Positions 42,292-51,109 are shown, counted from the stretch's first letter. The stretch: 52,395 bases of DNA from HKST-UBA85 sp035654775 (GCA_035654775.1 DASRWB010000063.1:1-52395), one strand, 5' to 3'. The notes: generated from the letters alone by a model not told the origin. Numbers and translations are program-made.

Positions 42292-43623
42292 TTACATCCA
42301 GTTTGTATCGCGTTGTTCTTTTTCCATAATTTCTTTAATTTTTCTTTCTTCCCATGTTTTTCCATAACCAAACACTCCAAAAGCGTGAAATATCAAGCCC
42401 ATTCCCCATCCTATTACCGGAAACCAAAACCATTGAAAATTCCACGAAGTTCTGTAGTTAATAAAAATTAAAAACGGGATGACTACCAAGTAAGATAATA
42501 AATTACTGTAAAATCCCTTTAGTTCTTCCACTCGTTTTTTGGCCTTGTGGTAGGCATCTTGTTTGCTGTTTGCGTACTGTGTTTCCATAATTGAAATTTG
42601 TTTTGTAAGCATTGGTAGTGCTACTGCAAAACGGTTTGCTTGTTGATTGATGATTACTTTTTTATGAGTTAATAATTGATAACGTTGTTTAATATTAGCG
42701 AGCCCAACGCCACTGCTTCTCTTTACGATTTGTTTGGGTTGTAGATTGTTTTCTACCACCAGATTGCTATTCTGTTCATATATTTTGATGTGTAAAGGTT
42801 TTTTACTGGTTACCATATTGTGTTTTACGGCATTTTCTAAAAGCAATTGTAATGATAGCGGTACCACTTTACTCTCCGGATTACTGGCTTTATCAGGGAT
42901 TTCGAAAATGATACTGTCTTCAAATCTCATTTTTAGAAGCGACATATAGGTTTTTGCAAAATCCAGTTCTTCATCTACCGTTACTAAATCTTTGTTTTTT
43001 TGCTCTAAAACATAGCGATACACTTTAGACAACGAGGTTGTAAATTCCAAGGCATTTTCCGGGTTTTCTTCTATTAAACTGGTGAGTACATTCAGGCTGT
43101 TGAACAAAAAATGTGGATCCAGCTGGTTTTTTAGAGCGTCAAATTTTGCACTTGCTGTGCCGGCAATAACTTTTTGTTCCTTAATCTTGGTTTGCTGGTA
43201 CTGGTTGTAGAAATAAACAAAATGAAAAATAATTACTATGGTTAAGGTTATCCATAACCCAAAACTGTAATTTCTCCAGTGTTCATTAGCAATAAACTCA
43301 TCAAAACTTCTTCCGTTTAGCGACATTGATGTAAAAAGCCTTAACAGAAATAAGCCTATCAGGGTAATTACTATAGAGCCTGAAATACCAATAAGTATAC
43401 GTTTAATTTTTTGATTCGGATTCCAGTGAATTTGCTCTAAATAATCAAAAAACAACATATTGGAATACCCCAAAACGAAGGAATACAACTGATACATGGC
43501 AAAACTTACCAGAAACTCCTGGGTGTTTTCAAATTGAAACCCATTAGATAAAAAACTACCTATTAGAAATACAAAAATTCCTATTACAAACGATAATACT
43601 ATATTCTTCAGGTGTTTTTTCAT
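42292..43623 (-). CDS. LytS-type sensor histidine kinase fused to a C-terminal 2TM domain
   Basis: This is a 443-residue protein. Four hydrophobic helices span about 8-145. The His_kinase domain has DPHFLFNSLNVLTSLIEE (phosphoacceptor H171), and the ATP-binding part has LQLLLENAVKHN and SSGVGLANIKQRY at about 258-315. After the expected kinase end (about 345) the frame continues into a complete 2TM domain at about 346-443. Met346 (codon 42586-42588) begins METQYANSKQ, parallel to the start METNFHQQEQ of the next gene. This suggests that a former separate 2TM gene is now joined in frame. It would phosphorylate the LytTR regulator two genes downstream. Confidence 0.92.
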   Translation of the reverse strand: MKKHLKNIVLSFVIGIFVFLIGSFLSNGFQFENTQEFLVSFAMYQLYSFVLGYSNMLFFDYLEQIHWNPNQKIKRILIGISGSIVITLIGLFLLRLFTSMSLNGRSFDEFIANEHWRNYSFGLWITLTIVIIFHFVYFYNQYQQTKIKEQKVIAGTASAKFDALKNQLDPHFLFNSLNVLTSLIEENPENALEFTTSLSKVYRYVLEQKNKDLVTVDEELDFAKTYMSLLKMRFEDSIIFEIPDKASNPESKVVPLSLQLLLENAVKHNMVTSKKPLHIKIYEQNSNLVVENNLQPKQIVKRSSGVGLANIKQRYQLLTHKKVIINQQANRFAVALPMLTKQISIMETQYANSKQDAYHKAKKRVEELKGFYSNLLSYLVVIPFLIFINYRTSWNFQWFWFPVIGWGMGLIFHAFGVFGYGKTWEERKIKEIMEKEQRDTNWM

Positions 43624-43887
43624 AACTGTAATGTGCCTTAAAAGCTAATTTACAAATTCTTCTTTGGGTTTAATGACACAAAGGTGATAAAGCTTTTTCA
43701 GGTAGACTAACTTTTAAAACCGAAGTGTTTTTTTTTAAGGATGAACTGTAAATTTTGCCTATTTTTATGTTGTCAGGATAATTCTTTTTAAGGGTTTTTA
43801 AACCCAATACAAAAACTTTTTTTGTTTTTTTGTAACACCGATATTCACTTAGCTACTAATTAGGAAAACTACATCAACCACTAAAAT
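43624..43887. other. Divergent upstream region of kinase operon and ECF sigma gene
   Basis: This 264-base gap has no convincing gene. It contains T and A runs and the segment TTTTTTGTAACACCGATATTC at about 43826-43845; a TGTAAC there could be an ECF-type -35 element for autoregulation of the sigma gene. No match to TAnnTTTG at a fitting place was seen. Confidence 0.3.
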
Positions 43888-44382
43888 TTGAGTAAAGACT
43901 TAGAACATAGTTTTGTCGAGCAATTAGAGCAACATCAGAACATCATACACAAAGTGTGCAGACTCTATACAGACAATTATGATTCACACAACGATTTATT
44001 TCAAGAAATAACCATCCAGCTATGGAAAGCCTATCCAAAATTTAGAGGAGAAGCAAAATTCAGCACCTGGATGTATCGCGTAGGGTTAAATACAGCTATA
44101 ACACTGTACAGAAAGTCTAAACGAAAAATTCAAACGCAAGAATTTAACAGTTTAGAATTCAAACTTACCGCCGAAGATTATGATGATACCGAAGAACAAC
44201 AACTAAAACTCTTGTACAGCGCAGTACACGAATTAAACGACATTGAAAAAGCCTTGGTTTTCTTGTATTTAGAAGATAAAGATTACAGAGAAATAAGCGA
44301 AACCCTAGGTATAACCGAAGTAAATGCTCGCGTGAAAATGAACCGGGTAAAAACTAAATTAAGACAAATTTTAAATCCGTAG
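43888..44382 (+). CDS. ECF-type RNA polymerase sigma factor
   Basis: This 164-residue protein has sigma region 2 at about 20-85 (DLFQEITIQLWKAYPKF, FSTWMYRVGLNTAITLYRK) and region 4 at about 110-160 (YREISETLGITEVNARVKMN). The start is TTG at 43888. An in-frame TAA at 43882-43884 rules out a longer frame, and the first ATG (Met62) would remove most of region 2. The next gene, 9 bases downstream, is a small membrane protein and probably its partner. Targets are unknown. Confidence 0.88.
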   Translation: MSKDLEHSFVEQLEQHQNIIHKVCRLYTDNYDSHNDLFQEITIQLWKAYPKFRGEAKFSTWMYRVGLNTAITLYRKSKRKIQTQEFNSLEFKLTAEDYDDTEEQQLKLLYSAVHELNDIEKALVFLYLEDKDYREISETLGITEVNARVKMNRVKTKLRQILNP

Positions 44383-44391
44383 AGGGAAATC

Positions 44392-45033
44392 ATGGATGAG
44401 TTAGAACTATTAAAAAAAGACTGGAAGAAGCAGGAACAAAACTATCCTAAACTGTCCTATGCCGAAATATACAAGATGATTCTGAAAAAATCTTCTTCTA
44501 TCGTAAAATGGATATTTGTGATAAGCCTGCTGGAGTTTGTTTTTTGGACCTTAATTTCATTTGGACTAAAAGATACCAAGGCCATGAAACGATTTCAGGA
44601 ATTTGATGCTGATGCTATTTTAATTCCGCTTTCGGTTATAGGTTATGTGGTATTAATCTACTTTTTCTGTTTGTTTTACAGAAACTATAAACGCATATCG
44701 GTAACAGATAATGCTAAAAAACTAATGGAAAATATTATAAAAACCCGACGAAGCGTAAAGTATTACGTAGGATTTAATTTGCTGTATTTAATTATTTCTA
44801 CCGTGGTTTTTATGTGTATAGAATTCAACCAAGACACTATTTTAATAGAGCGTATGCAGGTAGCAAGTGCCAATGGCGAACTGGTAAAACTTTACGCCTC
44901 AATTATCCTAACTACGCTGTTATTGCTGGCAATAGTAATAGGTTTACTGCTTTTATTTTATTGGCTGGTGTATGGAATTTTACTAAAAAAACTGAATATA
45001 AATTACAAAGAGCTTAAAAAGCTGGAAATGTAA
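44392..45033 (+). CDS. Membrane protein paired with the ECF sigma factor
   Basis: This 213-residue protein has a charged N-terminal segment of about 35 residues (MDELELLKKDWKKQEQNYPK) and four hydrophobic helices (about 38-58, 75-95, 122-142, 165-192). Position after the sigma gene suggests an anti-sigma or regulator role. I see no zinc-finger HxxxCxxC motif, so its mechanism would differ from classical ZAS anti-sigma factors. Its stop is 1 base from that of the convergent PlsC-like gene. Confidence 0.7.
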   Translation: MDELELLKKDWKKQEQNYPKLSYAEIYKMILKKSSSIVKWIFVISLLEFVFWTLISFGLKDTKAMKRFQEFDADAILIPLSVIGYVVLIYFFCLFYRNYKRISVTDNAKKLMENIIKTRRSVKYYVGFNLLYLIISTVVFMCIEFNQDTILIERMQVASANGELVKLYASIILTTLLLLAIVIGLLLLFYWLVYGILLKKLNINYKELKKLEM

Positions 45034-45034
45034 G

Positions 45035-45832
45035 TCACCATTCGCGTTGCTTGTTTAAGGCTTCTTGCTCCATCAATTCTTCCTTGGGAATTACTTTTAA
45101 AAAAGAAGGATGTTGCTCTATGGCATATTCGATTTTTTCAACAATACTTTCAATGCTTTCATTTTCATAATCGATATCTAAGGGTTTTTTAATTTCCATA
45201 GATTGAAGAATATTTTTCTTTTTCACACGTAATCCTTTTTTATCAAATGAACGCCGAAAACCATCAATCACTATAGGTACAACTACCGGTTTATAGTGTT
45301 TGATGATATGTGCCGTACCTTTTCTTATGGGTTTGAACGGCGTGGTAGTTCCCTGCGGAAAGGTAATTACCCAACCATCGTTTAAGGCTTTTGAAATGTT
45401 AGTAATATCACTCATTTTTACCTGCCGTTTTACATTTTTACCAGCCGCTCGCCAGGTTCTGTCAATACTTATAGATCCGGCATAAGCCAGTATTTTTGGC
45501 AAAAGTCCGGATTTCATAGTTTCTTTTGCGGCTACGTAGTATATATTTAACTTGGGCTGCCATAGATATCCTATATTTTTTATAGAATCTACTCTTCCGC
45601 TTAAACTGGCATTAAAAACATGAAACATGGCTACCACATCGGCAAAATAGGTTTGGTGGTTGGAAATGAACAACACATTGGTTTCCGGAAGTTCTTTTAT
45701 AATTTCTGAGCCTTCTATTTGCAGTTCATTAAATCCGCGATACCGTCTATGGGTTAATGCTCCGGCAATGCGGATAAGCCATTTTTTTATAATAAGATAA
45801 TGTCCAAAAGGATTTTTCTTGAATAAGCCCAT
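45035..45832 (-). CDS. PlsC-type 1-acyl-glycerol-3-phosphate acyltransferase
   Basis: This 265-residue protein has the acyltransferase motif NHQTYFAD (H-x4-D) at about 58-65, the motif FPQGTTTP at about 160-167, and IVPIVIDGFRRSF further on. It should acylate lysophosphatidate in membrane lipid synthesis, or a related lipid. The family has several substrates, so I leave the symbol empty. The gene is followed downstream in transcription by nothing close, its stop being 1 base from the sigma-partner gene. Confidence 0.88.
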   Translation of the reverse strand: MGLFKKNPFGHYLIIKKWLIRIAGALTHRRYRGFNELQIEGSEIIKELPETNVLFISNHQTYFADVVAMFHVFNASLSGRVDSIKNIGYLWQPKLNIYYVAAKETMKSGLLPKILAYAGSISIDRTWRAAGKNVKRQVKMSDITNISKALNDGWVITFPQGTTTPFKPIRKGTAHIIKHYKPVVVPIVIDGFRRSFDKKGLRVKKKNILQSMEIKKPLDIDYENESIESIVEKIEYAIEQHPSFLKVIPKEELMEQEALNKQREW

Positions 45833-45871
45833 ATATAGTTAGTTAAACCGCAAAGGTATAAAAACCCTACA

Positions 45872-46495
45872 CTATATTACTTGTTTTAACAGTACTTTCA
45901 CCTCGTTGAGCATCATAGCCGTTGCGCCCCAAACAACATGGTTGTTCAGGTTAAATGCAGGCACTTCAATTTCAACATTGTACGAAGTTTGCACCGGTTT
46001 TGTGGTTACATTGGCATCGTCTAAAAAGTGTAGCAACGGTATTTCCAGCACATCTTCAACTTCATCGTCCTGTTTTAAAAACTGTGGTGTGTAATGCAAA
46101 GTGCCTAAAAATGGATGTACTATAAAATTACTCGGCGGAATATATACCTCGGTCAGCGATTTTAAAACCACAACATCTTCTTGATTTACCCCAACTTCTT
46201 CTTGTGTTTCGCGTATAGCGGTTTGCAAAAGCGACTGATCTTCCATTTCTACTCTGCCACCGGGAAAACCCACTTGTGCCGAATGTACACCTTTGTAGGT
46301 TTTTCTTAGAATAAGTACCAAATGTGTTTCGTTTGATATACTGGGATAAAACAAGACCATAACCGCTGCCTTTTTGGCCTGATGTATTCTGTCTTCCATT
46401 TTTTTTACCAATTCATCTCTAAAAGGTGGCGACATAAGAAATTGGGCACTTCTACCGGGAAGTTCTAAATTTCTTACTTTTGAAACAGATTTCAT
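45872..46495 (-). CDS. NUDIX hydrolase (coenzyme A pyrophosphatase-like)
   Basis: Start at ATG 46493-46495 (MKSVSKVRNLELPGRSAQF) gives 207 residues; a start at 46513 would add six residues and overlap the divergent gene. The NUDIX box is GGRVEMEDQSLLQTAIRETQ followed by EEVGV, at about 93-117. The segment HLVLILRKTYKGVHSAQVGF matches CoA-pyrophosphatase relatives. It likely cleaves CoA or related nucleoside diphosphates. Confidence 0.88.
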   Translation of the reverse strand: MKSVSKVRNLELPGRSAQFLMSPPFRDELVKKMEDRIHQAKKAAVMVLFYPSISNETHLVLILRKTYKGVHSAQVGFPGGRVEMEDQSLLQTAIRETQEEVGVNQEDVVVLKSLTEVYIPPSNFIVHPFLGTLHYTPQFLKQDDEVEDVLEIPLLHFLDDANVTTKPVQTSYNVEIEVPAFNLNNHVVWGATAMMLNEVKVLLKQVI

Positions 46496-46507
46496 AAATT
46501 CATTAAA

Positions 46508-47218
46508 ATGCATATACGCCTGCTGTTAGTTGTACTCTCACTTCTTATATTGAATTGTGAAGATAAGCAATCTTCTAAAATAAAACTTCAGTCTAAAACC
46601 GATTCTGTACAAAAAACCGAAACTAAAACGGAGAAACCTCAACAAAAAAAACCGGATAGTACGCATCAAAAATTGGATGAAAAAAACGCGCTGGAGTTTT
46701 TTTTACATTACGAACCTAAAAATACTTCACGCCGTGCCCGAATTCTTACTGATTTTGGGAATATCGAAATTGAATTGTTTACGGAAACCAAATACCACAG
46801 AGCCAATTTCGTGTTTTTAACCAAGCAAAGGTATTTCAGTAATACCCAATTTTACCGTGTAGTTCCAAATTTTGTTATTCAAGCGGGAAACAGCGACAAT
46901 CCTGAAATTGCCAAACGCCGAAACCGTATTGGGCGCTACCTGCTTCCTAAAGACACGCAACACGGTTTTACTCATGAGCGCGGTGTGCTTTCCATGCCTA
47001 GCAGTGAAATTGAAAATCCGCATAAACTGGCTTCGCCGTATGAATTTTTTATCGTTACACAGCAAGGTGGCGCGCATCACCTGGACGGTGATTATACCGT
47101 ATTTGGAAAGGTTATCAAAGGTATGGATGTGGTTGATGAAATTTCTAAACAACCTACAGACAGTCGCAATTGGCCTATAACTAATATTTACATAAAGAAT
47201 GTTGAATTGTTAGATTAG
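46508..47218 (+). CDS. Cyclophilin-type peptidyl-prolyl isomerase lipoprotein
   Basis: This 236-residue protein begins with a lipobox signal (LLVVLSLLILNC; Cys at about 17). A Lys/Thr/Gln-rich linker follows at about 20-60. The cyclophilin domain (about 70-236) has FYRVVPNFVIQAGN and FTHERGVLSMPSSE, with FIVTQQGGAHHLDGDYTVFG. It would fold proteins in the periplasm. Its ATG is 12 bases from the divergent NUDIX start, and its stop overlaps the convergent TRIC gene by 4 bases. Confidence 0.92.
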   Translation: MHIRLLLVVLSLLILNCEDKQSSKIKLQSKTDSVQKTETKTEKPQQKKPDSTHQKLDEKNALEFFLHYEPKNTSRRARILTDFGNIEIELFTETKYHRANFVFLTKQRYFSNTQFYRVVPNFVIQAGNSDNPEIAKRRNRIGRYLLPKDTQHGFTHERGVLSMPSSEIENPHKLASPYEFFIVTQQGGAHHLDGDYTVFGKVIKGMDVVDEISKQPTDSRNWPITNIYIKNVELLD

Positions 47219-47817
47219 GATTTATACAAACTAGGCAGGCTTATTTTAAACTTAACTGCCGCCATTCGTACCAGAATTACACTTATTCCTGAGGCCACAA
47301 AAATTAAATCAGCACCAACTCCAAAACCGTGTAACATAAAATACACAAATCCGCCAATAATACAGGCAGTTGCATAGATTTCTTTTCTGAAAATAACCGG
47401 AATTTCATTACACAATATGTCTCTTAACACGCCGCCAAAACAAGCCGTAATGGTTCCCAGTGCAATACAAACTACCGGATGCAATCCGGCACTTATTCCT
47501 TTTTCAATCCCGATGACTGTGTATAAACCAATACCAATGGTATCAAACAGAAATAACGATGTCCTTAGATAATCCAGATATTTTCTAAACAATACAGCAA
47601 AAACCGTGGAAAATAAAATTACAAACGTGTACAAAGTTTCACGCATCCAGGTAACCGGTGTAAATCCTATAAGCAAATCTCTAAGAGTTCCACCGCCTAT
47701 TGCTGTAACAAAAGCAATAATAAGCACGCCAAAAGCATCCATACGCTTATGCAAGGCCACTAAAACTCCCGAAATAGAAAATGCAATAATACCTAAAATG
47801 TCCAGTGTTTGAATCAT
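47215..47817 (-). CDS. TRIC-type (YadS/UPF0126) membrane channel
   Basis: This 200-residue protein has seven hydrophobic helices in two repeats of the UPF0126 type: GIIAFSISGVLVALHKRMDAFGV with GGGTLRDLLIG and, later, ALGTITACFGGVLRDILC. Bacterial relatives of the eukaryotic TRIC channels conduct monovalent cations. It overlaps the cyclophilin gene stop by 4 bases. Confidence 0.9.
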   Translation of the reverse strand: MIQTLDILGIIAFSISGVLVALHKRMDAFGVLIIAFVTAIGGGTLRDLLIGFTPVTWMRETLYTFVILFSTVFAVLFRKYLDYLRTSLFLFDTIGIGLYTVIGIEKGISAGLHPVVCIALGTITACFGGVLRDILCNEIPVIFRKEIYATACIIGGFVYFMLHGFGVGADLIFVASGISVILVRMAAVKFKISLPSLYKS

Positions 47818-47963
47818 TACAAACTATAACAACTATTTAAAAAACCCTTAATGCAAAGGTAAATACACAATTCAGCACAAAAATATAACAATTGGGTGAT
47901 CTAGTTTAGTAAAAGCGTTTTTAATATTTCACTTTTGACATTGAAACCAATAAAAACATCTTT

Positions 47964-48383
47964 ATGAAAACAATTACCTTAATTATTACCTGTCTTTTAA
48001 GCTATCAATTTAGTATTGCTCAGGCCGATATACAAAAAACGTATACCATAACAGCAAAAGTACCCAACGTTTACGAAAAAAGTGGTACTGTAATTTTTGC
48101 GCTATACACTGAAGAAACCTTTATGAAAAAACCGGTTGATGCTACAGTAACCATACCGGAAAATGGCACAGCCACAGCTACTTTTACCAATGTTGCTCCG
48201 GGAATATATGCCATTTTGGTACTGCATGATAAAAATGAAAATAACCAAATGGACTTTGCCGAAAACGGTATGCCACTCGAACCCTACGGCGTTTCAAATA
48301 ACAACATGTCTTTTGGGCCACCACAGTTTTCTAATGCAAAATTTGAGGTAGATAAGGATTTATCTCTGGAAATTAAATTTTAA
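47964..48383 (+). CDS. DUF2141 secreted protein
   Basis: This 139-residue protein has a signal peptide (MKTITLIITCLLSYQFSIAQ). The mature region has the DUF2141 pattern: SGTVIFALYTEETFMKK, FTNVAPGIYAILVLHDKNEN, and NQMDFAENGMPLEPYGVSNN. The function is unknown; the domain is a small beta-sandwich common in Bacteroidota. It stands alone and ends at a strong terminator. Confidence 0.88.
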   Translation: MKTITLIITCLLSYQFSIAQADIQKTYTITAKVPNVYEKSGTVIFALYTEETFMKKPVDATVTIPENGTATATFTNVAPGIYAILVLHDKNENNQMDFAENGMPLEPYGVSNNNMSFGPPQFSNAKFEVDKDLSLEIKF

Positions 48384-48387
48384 CCGA

Positions 48388-48415
48388 AAAAAAGCGACCT
48401 TTTGGTCGCTTTTTT
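48388..48415. terminator. Bidirectional Rho-independent terminator
   Basis: AAAAAAGCGACC, loop TTTT and GGTCGCTTTTTT make a perfect 12-base stem between the DUF2141 gene and the convergent dps gene. Confidence 0.85.
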
Positions 48416-48417
48416 GT

Positions 48418-48897
48418 TTAAATACTCTCACCCAGCCAGGCTTTCATCATCCAAACGGTTTTTTCTTGCTCTGTAATAAAATCACTCATCATGGCATTAG
48501 TACCTTCATCATTAATAGCATCAGATTTTTGCAGAATATCGCGCTCTATTTTTAACAACTCCGTCAATGAGTTTACGATTAATCGTACCGCGTTTTCATC
48601 CTGTGATACATTTTTTCCCACAGGCACTTTGGCCAGTTTTGTGTACTCATCAAAAGTATGTAAAGGCGTCACGCCTAAGGTTAAAATACGTTCAGCTATT
48701 AAATCTACTTTCATGTTGGCATCGGTATACAGCTCTTCAAACTTGGTGTGCAAGTCAAAAAAACGTTTTCCTTTGATATTCCAATGAATGCCTCGTAAAT
48801 TTTGATAATATATTTGGAAGTTTGCCAATAAAAGGTTCAAATCTACTGCCAAATTTCTGGTTTTTGCTTCGTCTAATCCTATACTATTTAGTGTCAT
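48418..48897 (-). CDS. dps: Dps-type DNA-binding ferritin-like protein
   Basis: This 159-residue protein has the Dps ferroxidase residues H38, H50, D65 and E69 (GIHWNIKGKRFFDLH and MKVDLIAERI), at the same spacing as Listeria Dps H31, H43, D58 and E62. It stores iron and protects DNA under oxidative stress or starvation. It is transcribed divergently from the OxyR-type gene, 106 bases apart. Confidence 0.95.
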   Translation of the reverse strand: MTLNSIGLDEAKTRNLAVDLNLLLANFQIYYQNLRGIHWNIKGKRFFDLHTKFEELYTDANMKVDLIAERILTLGVTPLHTFDEYTKLAKVPVGKNVSQDENAVRLIVNSLTELLKIERDILQKSDAINDEGTNAMMSDFITEQEKTVWMMKAWLGESI

Positions 48898-48924
48898 AAT
48901 TATTTTTGTTTTAACAGTTTACTA

Positions 48925-48953
48925 CAAATTTAATCTATTATTCTTTATCTTTG
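48925..48953. promoter_or_regulatory. Divergent promoter region between dps and oxyR
   Basis: The minus strand carries TAAATTTG (48925-48932) for dps and the plus strand TATCTTTG (48946-48953) for oxyR, both fitting TAnnTTTG. The two elements are 13 bases apart, so an OxyR dimer bound here could affect both. Confidence 0.4.
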
Positions 48954-49003
48954 AATAAATTTTATTGATAGTTTTTATATTTTTATAGCTTAAATCAATC
49001 TCA

Positions 49004-49945
49004 ATGACTATAACACAATTGTATTATGTTTTGGCTGTGGCCGAACACAAAAATTTCACCAAAGCCGCTGAAAAATGCTTTGTAACTCAGCCTACACTAA
49101 GTATGCAAATACAAAAACTGGAAGATGAACTTAATATACAAATTTTCGACCGAACCAAAAAACCGATAGAATTAACCGCCGTGGGCAAAAAACTGGTAAC
49201 ACAGGCTAAAAACATTGTAAATGAAGCCAACAGAATTCAAGATATTGTAGATCAGGAAAAAGGATTTATAGGTGGTGAATTTAAACTGGGTATTATCCCT
49301 ACCGTTATGCCTACCTTACTACCTATGTTTATGAAATCTTTTATAAAAAAATATCCAAAAGTAACCCTAAAAATAGAAGAGCTTAATACCGATGAAATTA
49401 TCTCACGCATTAACGAAGGACATCTTGATGCAGCTATAGCAGCTACACCCTTAAAAATGGAAAAGATTAAAGAGCGCGTACTCTATTACGAACCTTTTGT
49501 AGGATATGTTCCCAAATCGCATCGCTTGTATCATAAAAAAATGCTTGCGGTATCCAGTTTGGAAATTGATGACATTCTCTTGCTTGAAGACGGACACTGT
49601 TTTCGTGATGGTGTTTTAAACCTTTGTAAAGCTTTTAAAGATGCCACACATGATACTTTTCAGCTGGAAAGTGGTAGTTTTGAAACGCTGATTAAACTCT
49701 CAGATGAAGGTTTAGGCATGACTCTACTTCCCTATTTGCACACCTTGGATATTAAAGAAAACGACAGGGACAAACTCAAGTATTTTGAAGAGCCTTCACC
49801 GGCAAGAGAAATAAGTTTGATTTACAACAAAAGCGAACTGAAAATGCAAATTATTGATGCCTTATACAACTTGATTACCAGCGTAGTACGAGGCGCTATT
49901 ACCTTTCAAGATGTAAAAATTATCAGTCCGATAGCGGGCAAATAA
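49004..49945 (+). CDS. oxyR: OxyR-type LysR-family peroxide regulator
   Basis: This 313-residue protein has a LysR helix-turn-helix at about 1-60 (NFTKAAEKCFVTQPTLSMQI) and a substrate-binding domain. Its cysteines C199 and C208 in LLEDGHCFRDGVLNLCKAF fall at exactly the Escherichia coli OxyR positions of the peroxide-sensing disulfide. It should be activated by hydrogen peroxide and is placed to control the divergent dps gene. It ends at a strong terminator. Confidence 0.95.
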   Translation: MTITQLYYVLAVAEHKNFTKAAEKCFVTQPTLSMQIQKLEDELNIQIFDRTKKPIELTAVGKKLVTQAKNIVNEANRIQDIVDQEKGFIGGEFKLGIIPTVMPTLLPMFMKSFIKKYPKVTLKIEELNTDEIISRINEGHLDAAIAATPLKMEKIKERVLYYEPFVGYVPKSHRLYHKKMLAVSSLEIDDILLLEDGHCFRDGVLNLCKAFKDATHDTFQLESGSFETLIKLSDEGLGMTLLPYLHTLDIKENDRDKLKYFEEPSPAREISLIYNKSELKMQIIDALYNLITSVVRGAITFQDVKIISPIAGK

Positions 49946-49977
49946 AAAAGAGCGACTCGTAAAGTCGCTCTTTTTTT
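49944..49977. terminator. Bidirectional Rho-independent terminator
   Basis: AAAAAAGAGCGACT, loop CGTAA and AGTCGCTCTTTTTT form a perfect 14-base stem at the end of oxyR and of the small minus-strand gene. Confidence 0.85.
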
Positions 49978-50173
49978 ATGATTTTAAATAAATTAAACAT
50001 TGATTTAATGACGGGTTTTGCTGTACAAGAGACATGATAAAGATTTTTAGCTCTTCTATTTCATAAGGAAGTAATCTTTGCATTGCCTTTTGCAACTCTT
50101 TACAAAACAACGTTGGGTCAAAACTAACTTTGCTAAGTACGGTTTTGGTATACTCGAACATTGCTCTAGCCAT
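49976..50173 (-). CDS. Small conserved protein of unknown function
   Basis: This 65-residue protein, MARAMFEYTKTVLSKVSFD then FCKELQKAMQRLLPYEIEEL, resembles a short helical protein I recall as widespread in Flavobacteriaceae, usually unnamed. It has no signal peptide or membrane helix. It ends at the terminator shared with oxyR. Function unknown. Confidence 0.75.
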   Translation of the reverse strand: MARAMFEYTKTVLSKVSFDPTLFCKELQKAMQRLLPYEIEELKIFIMSLVQQNPSLNQCLIYLKS

Positions 50174-50308
50174 AATTTAATTTCTGGATTTGGTTAAAGT
50201 AAAATTATATCATAGGCTGTTTTCGTTTCTCTAAATATATAAAAAAACTTCATATGATTTTCTAAATTTTCAAAAAATTAACACCCTGAGGAAATTCCTT
50301 ACAAAAGT

Positions 50309-51109
50309 TTAAAATCGGTTGTCGCCGTCTATTAAATTTCCTAAACCGCCTAGTATACTTCCTTCGCCTTTATCTTTTCCTCCACCTTTGGGAGCTGAGG
50401 CTAAAACGCGTCCGGCCAGACGGCTAAAAGGCAAAGATTGAATGTAAACCGTTCCCGGACCTTGTAATTTGGCAAAGAATAATCCTTCGCCACCAAAAAT
50501 GGTATTTTTTATACCGCCAACAAATTCTATATCGTAGTCTATTTCTTTGGTGAACCCAATAATACAACCCGTATCTACACGCAATACTTCACCGGGTTGT
50601 AATATTTTTTTGGCTGTTGTTCCACCAGCATGTACAAAAGCCATTCCGTTTCCTTCAAGCTTTTGCATAATAAATCCTTCGCCACCAAAAAGCCCTCTGC
50701 CCAAACGTTTACTAAATTCTATTCCTACACTAACACCTTTAGCTGCACATAGAAAAGCGTCTTTCTGACAAATAAATTTACCGCCAAATTCGGTTAAATC
50801 TATGGGAATAATTTTACCGGGATATGGCGAGGCAAAACTTACGTTTTTCTTCCCCATACCTACATTGTAAAAAGCGGTCATAAACAGGCTTTCGCCGGTG
50901 AGAATTCGTTTTCCGGCGCCTAAAATCTTTCCTAAAAATCCGGAGTCTTGCTTTGATCCATCTCCAAAAATGGTTTCCATTTTAATGGTATCGTCCATCA
51001 TCATAAAACTTCCTGCTTCTGCAATTACACCTTCTTGAGGGTCTAGTTCAATTTCTACATATTGCATCTCTTCGCCAAATATGCGGTAATCTATTTCGTG
51101 TGCTGTCAT
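50309..51109 (-). CDS. AIM24/TIGR00266-family protein
   Basis: This 266-residue protein has a repeated Gly-rich beta pattern: VIAEAGSFMMMDDTIKMET, GKRILTGESLFMTAFYN, and FGGEGFIMQKLEGNGMAFVH, with FGGEGLFFAKLQGPGTVYIQ. It ends in a Gly-rich tail (APKGGGKDKGEGSILGGLGN). The family is common but of unclear biochemical role. The gene is 77 bases from the DUF4442 gene. Confidence 0.9.
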   Translation of the reverse strand: MTAHEIDYRIFGEEMQYVEIELDPQEGVIAEAGSFMMMDDTIKMETIFGDGSKQDSGFLGKILGAGKRILTGESLFMTAFYNVGMGKKNVSFASPYPGKIIPIDLTEFGGKFICQKDAFLCAAKGVSVGIEFSKRLGRGLFGGEGFIMQKLEGNGMAFVHAGGTTAKKILQPGEVLRVDTGCIIGFTKEIDYDIEFVGGIKNTIFGGEGLFFAKLQGPGTVYIQSLPFSRLAGRVLASAPKGGGKDKGEGSILGGLGNLIDGDNRF

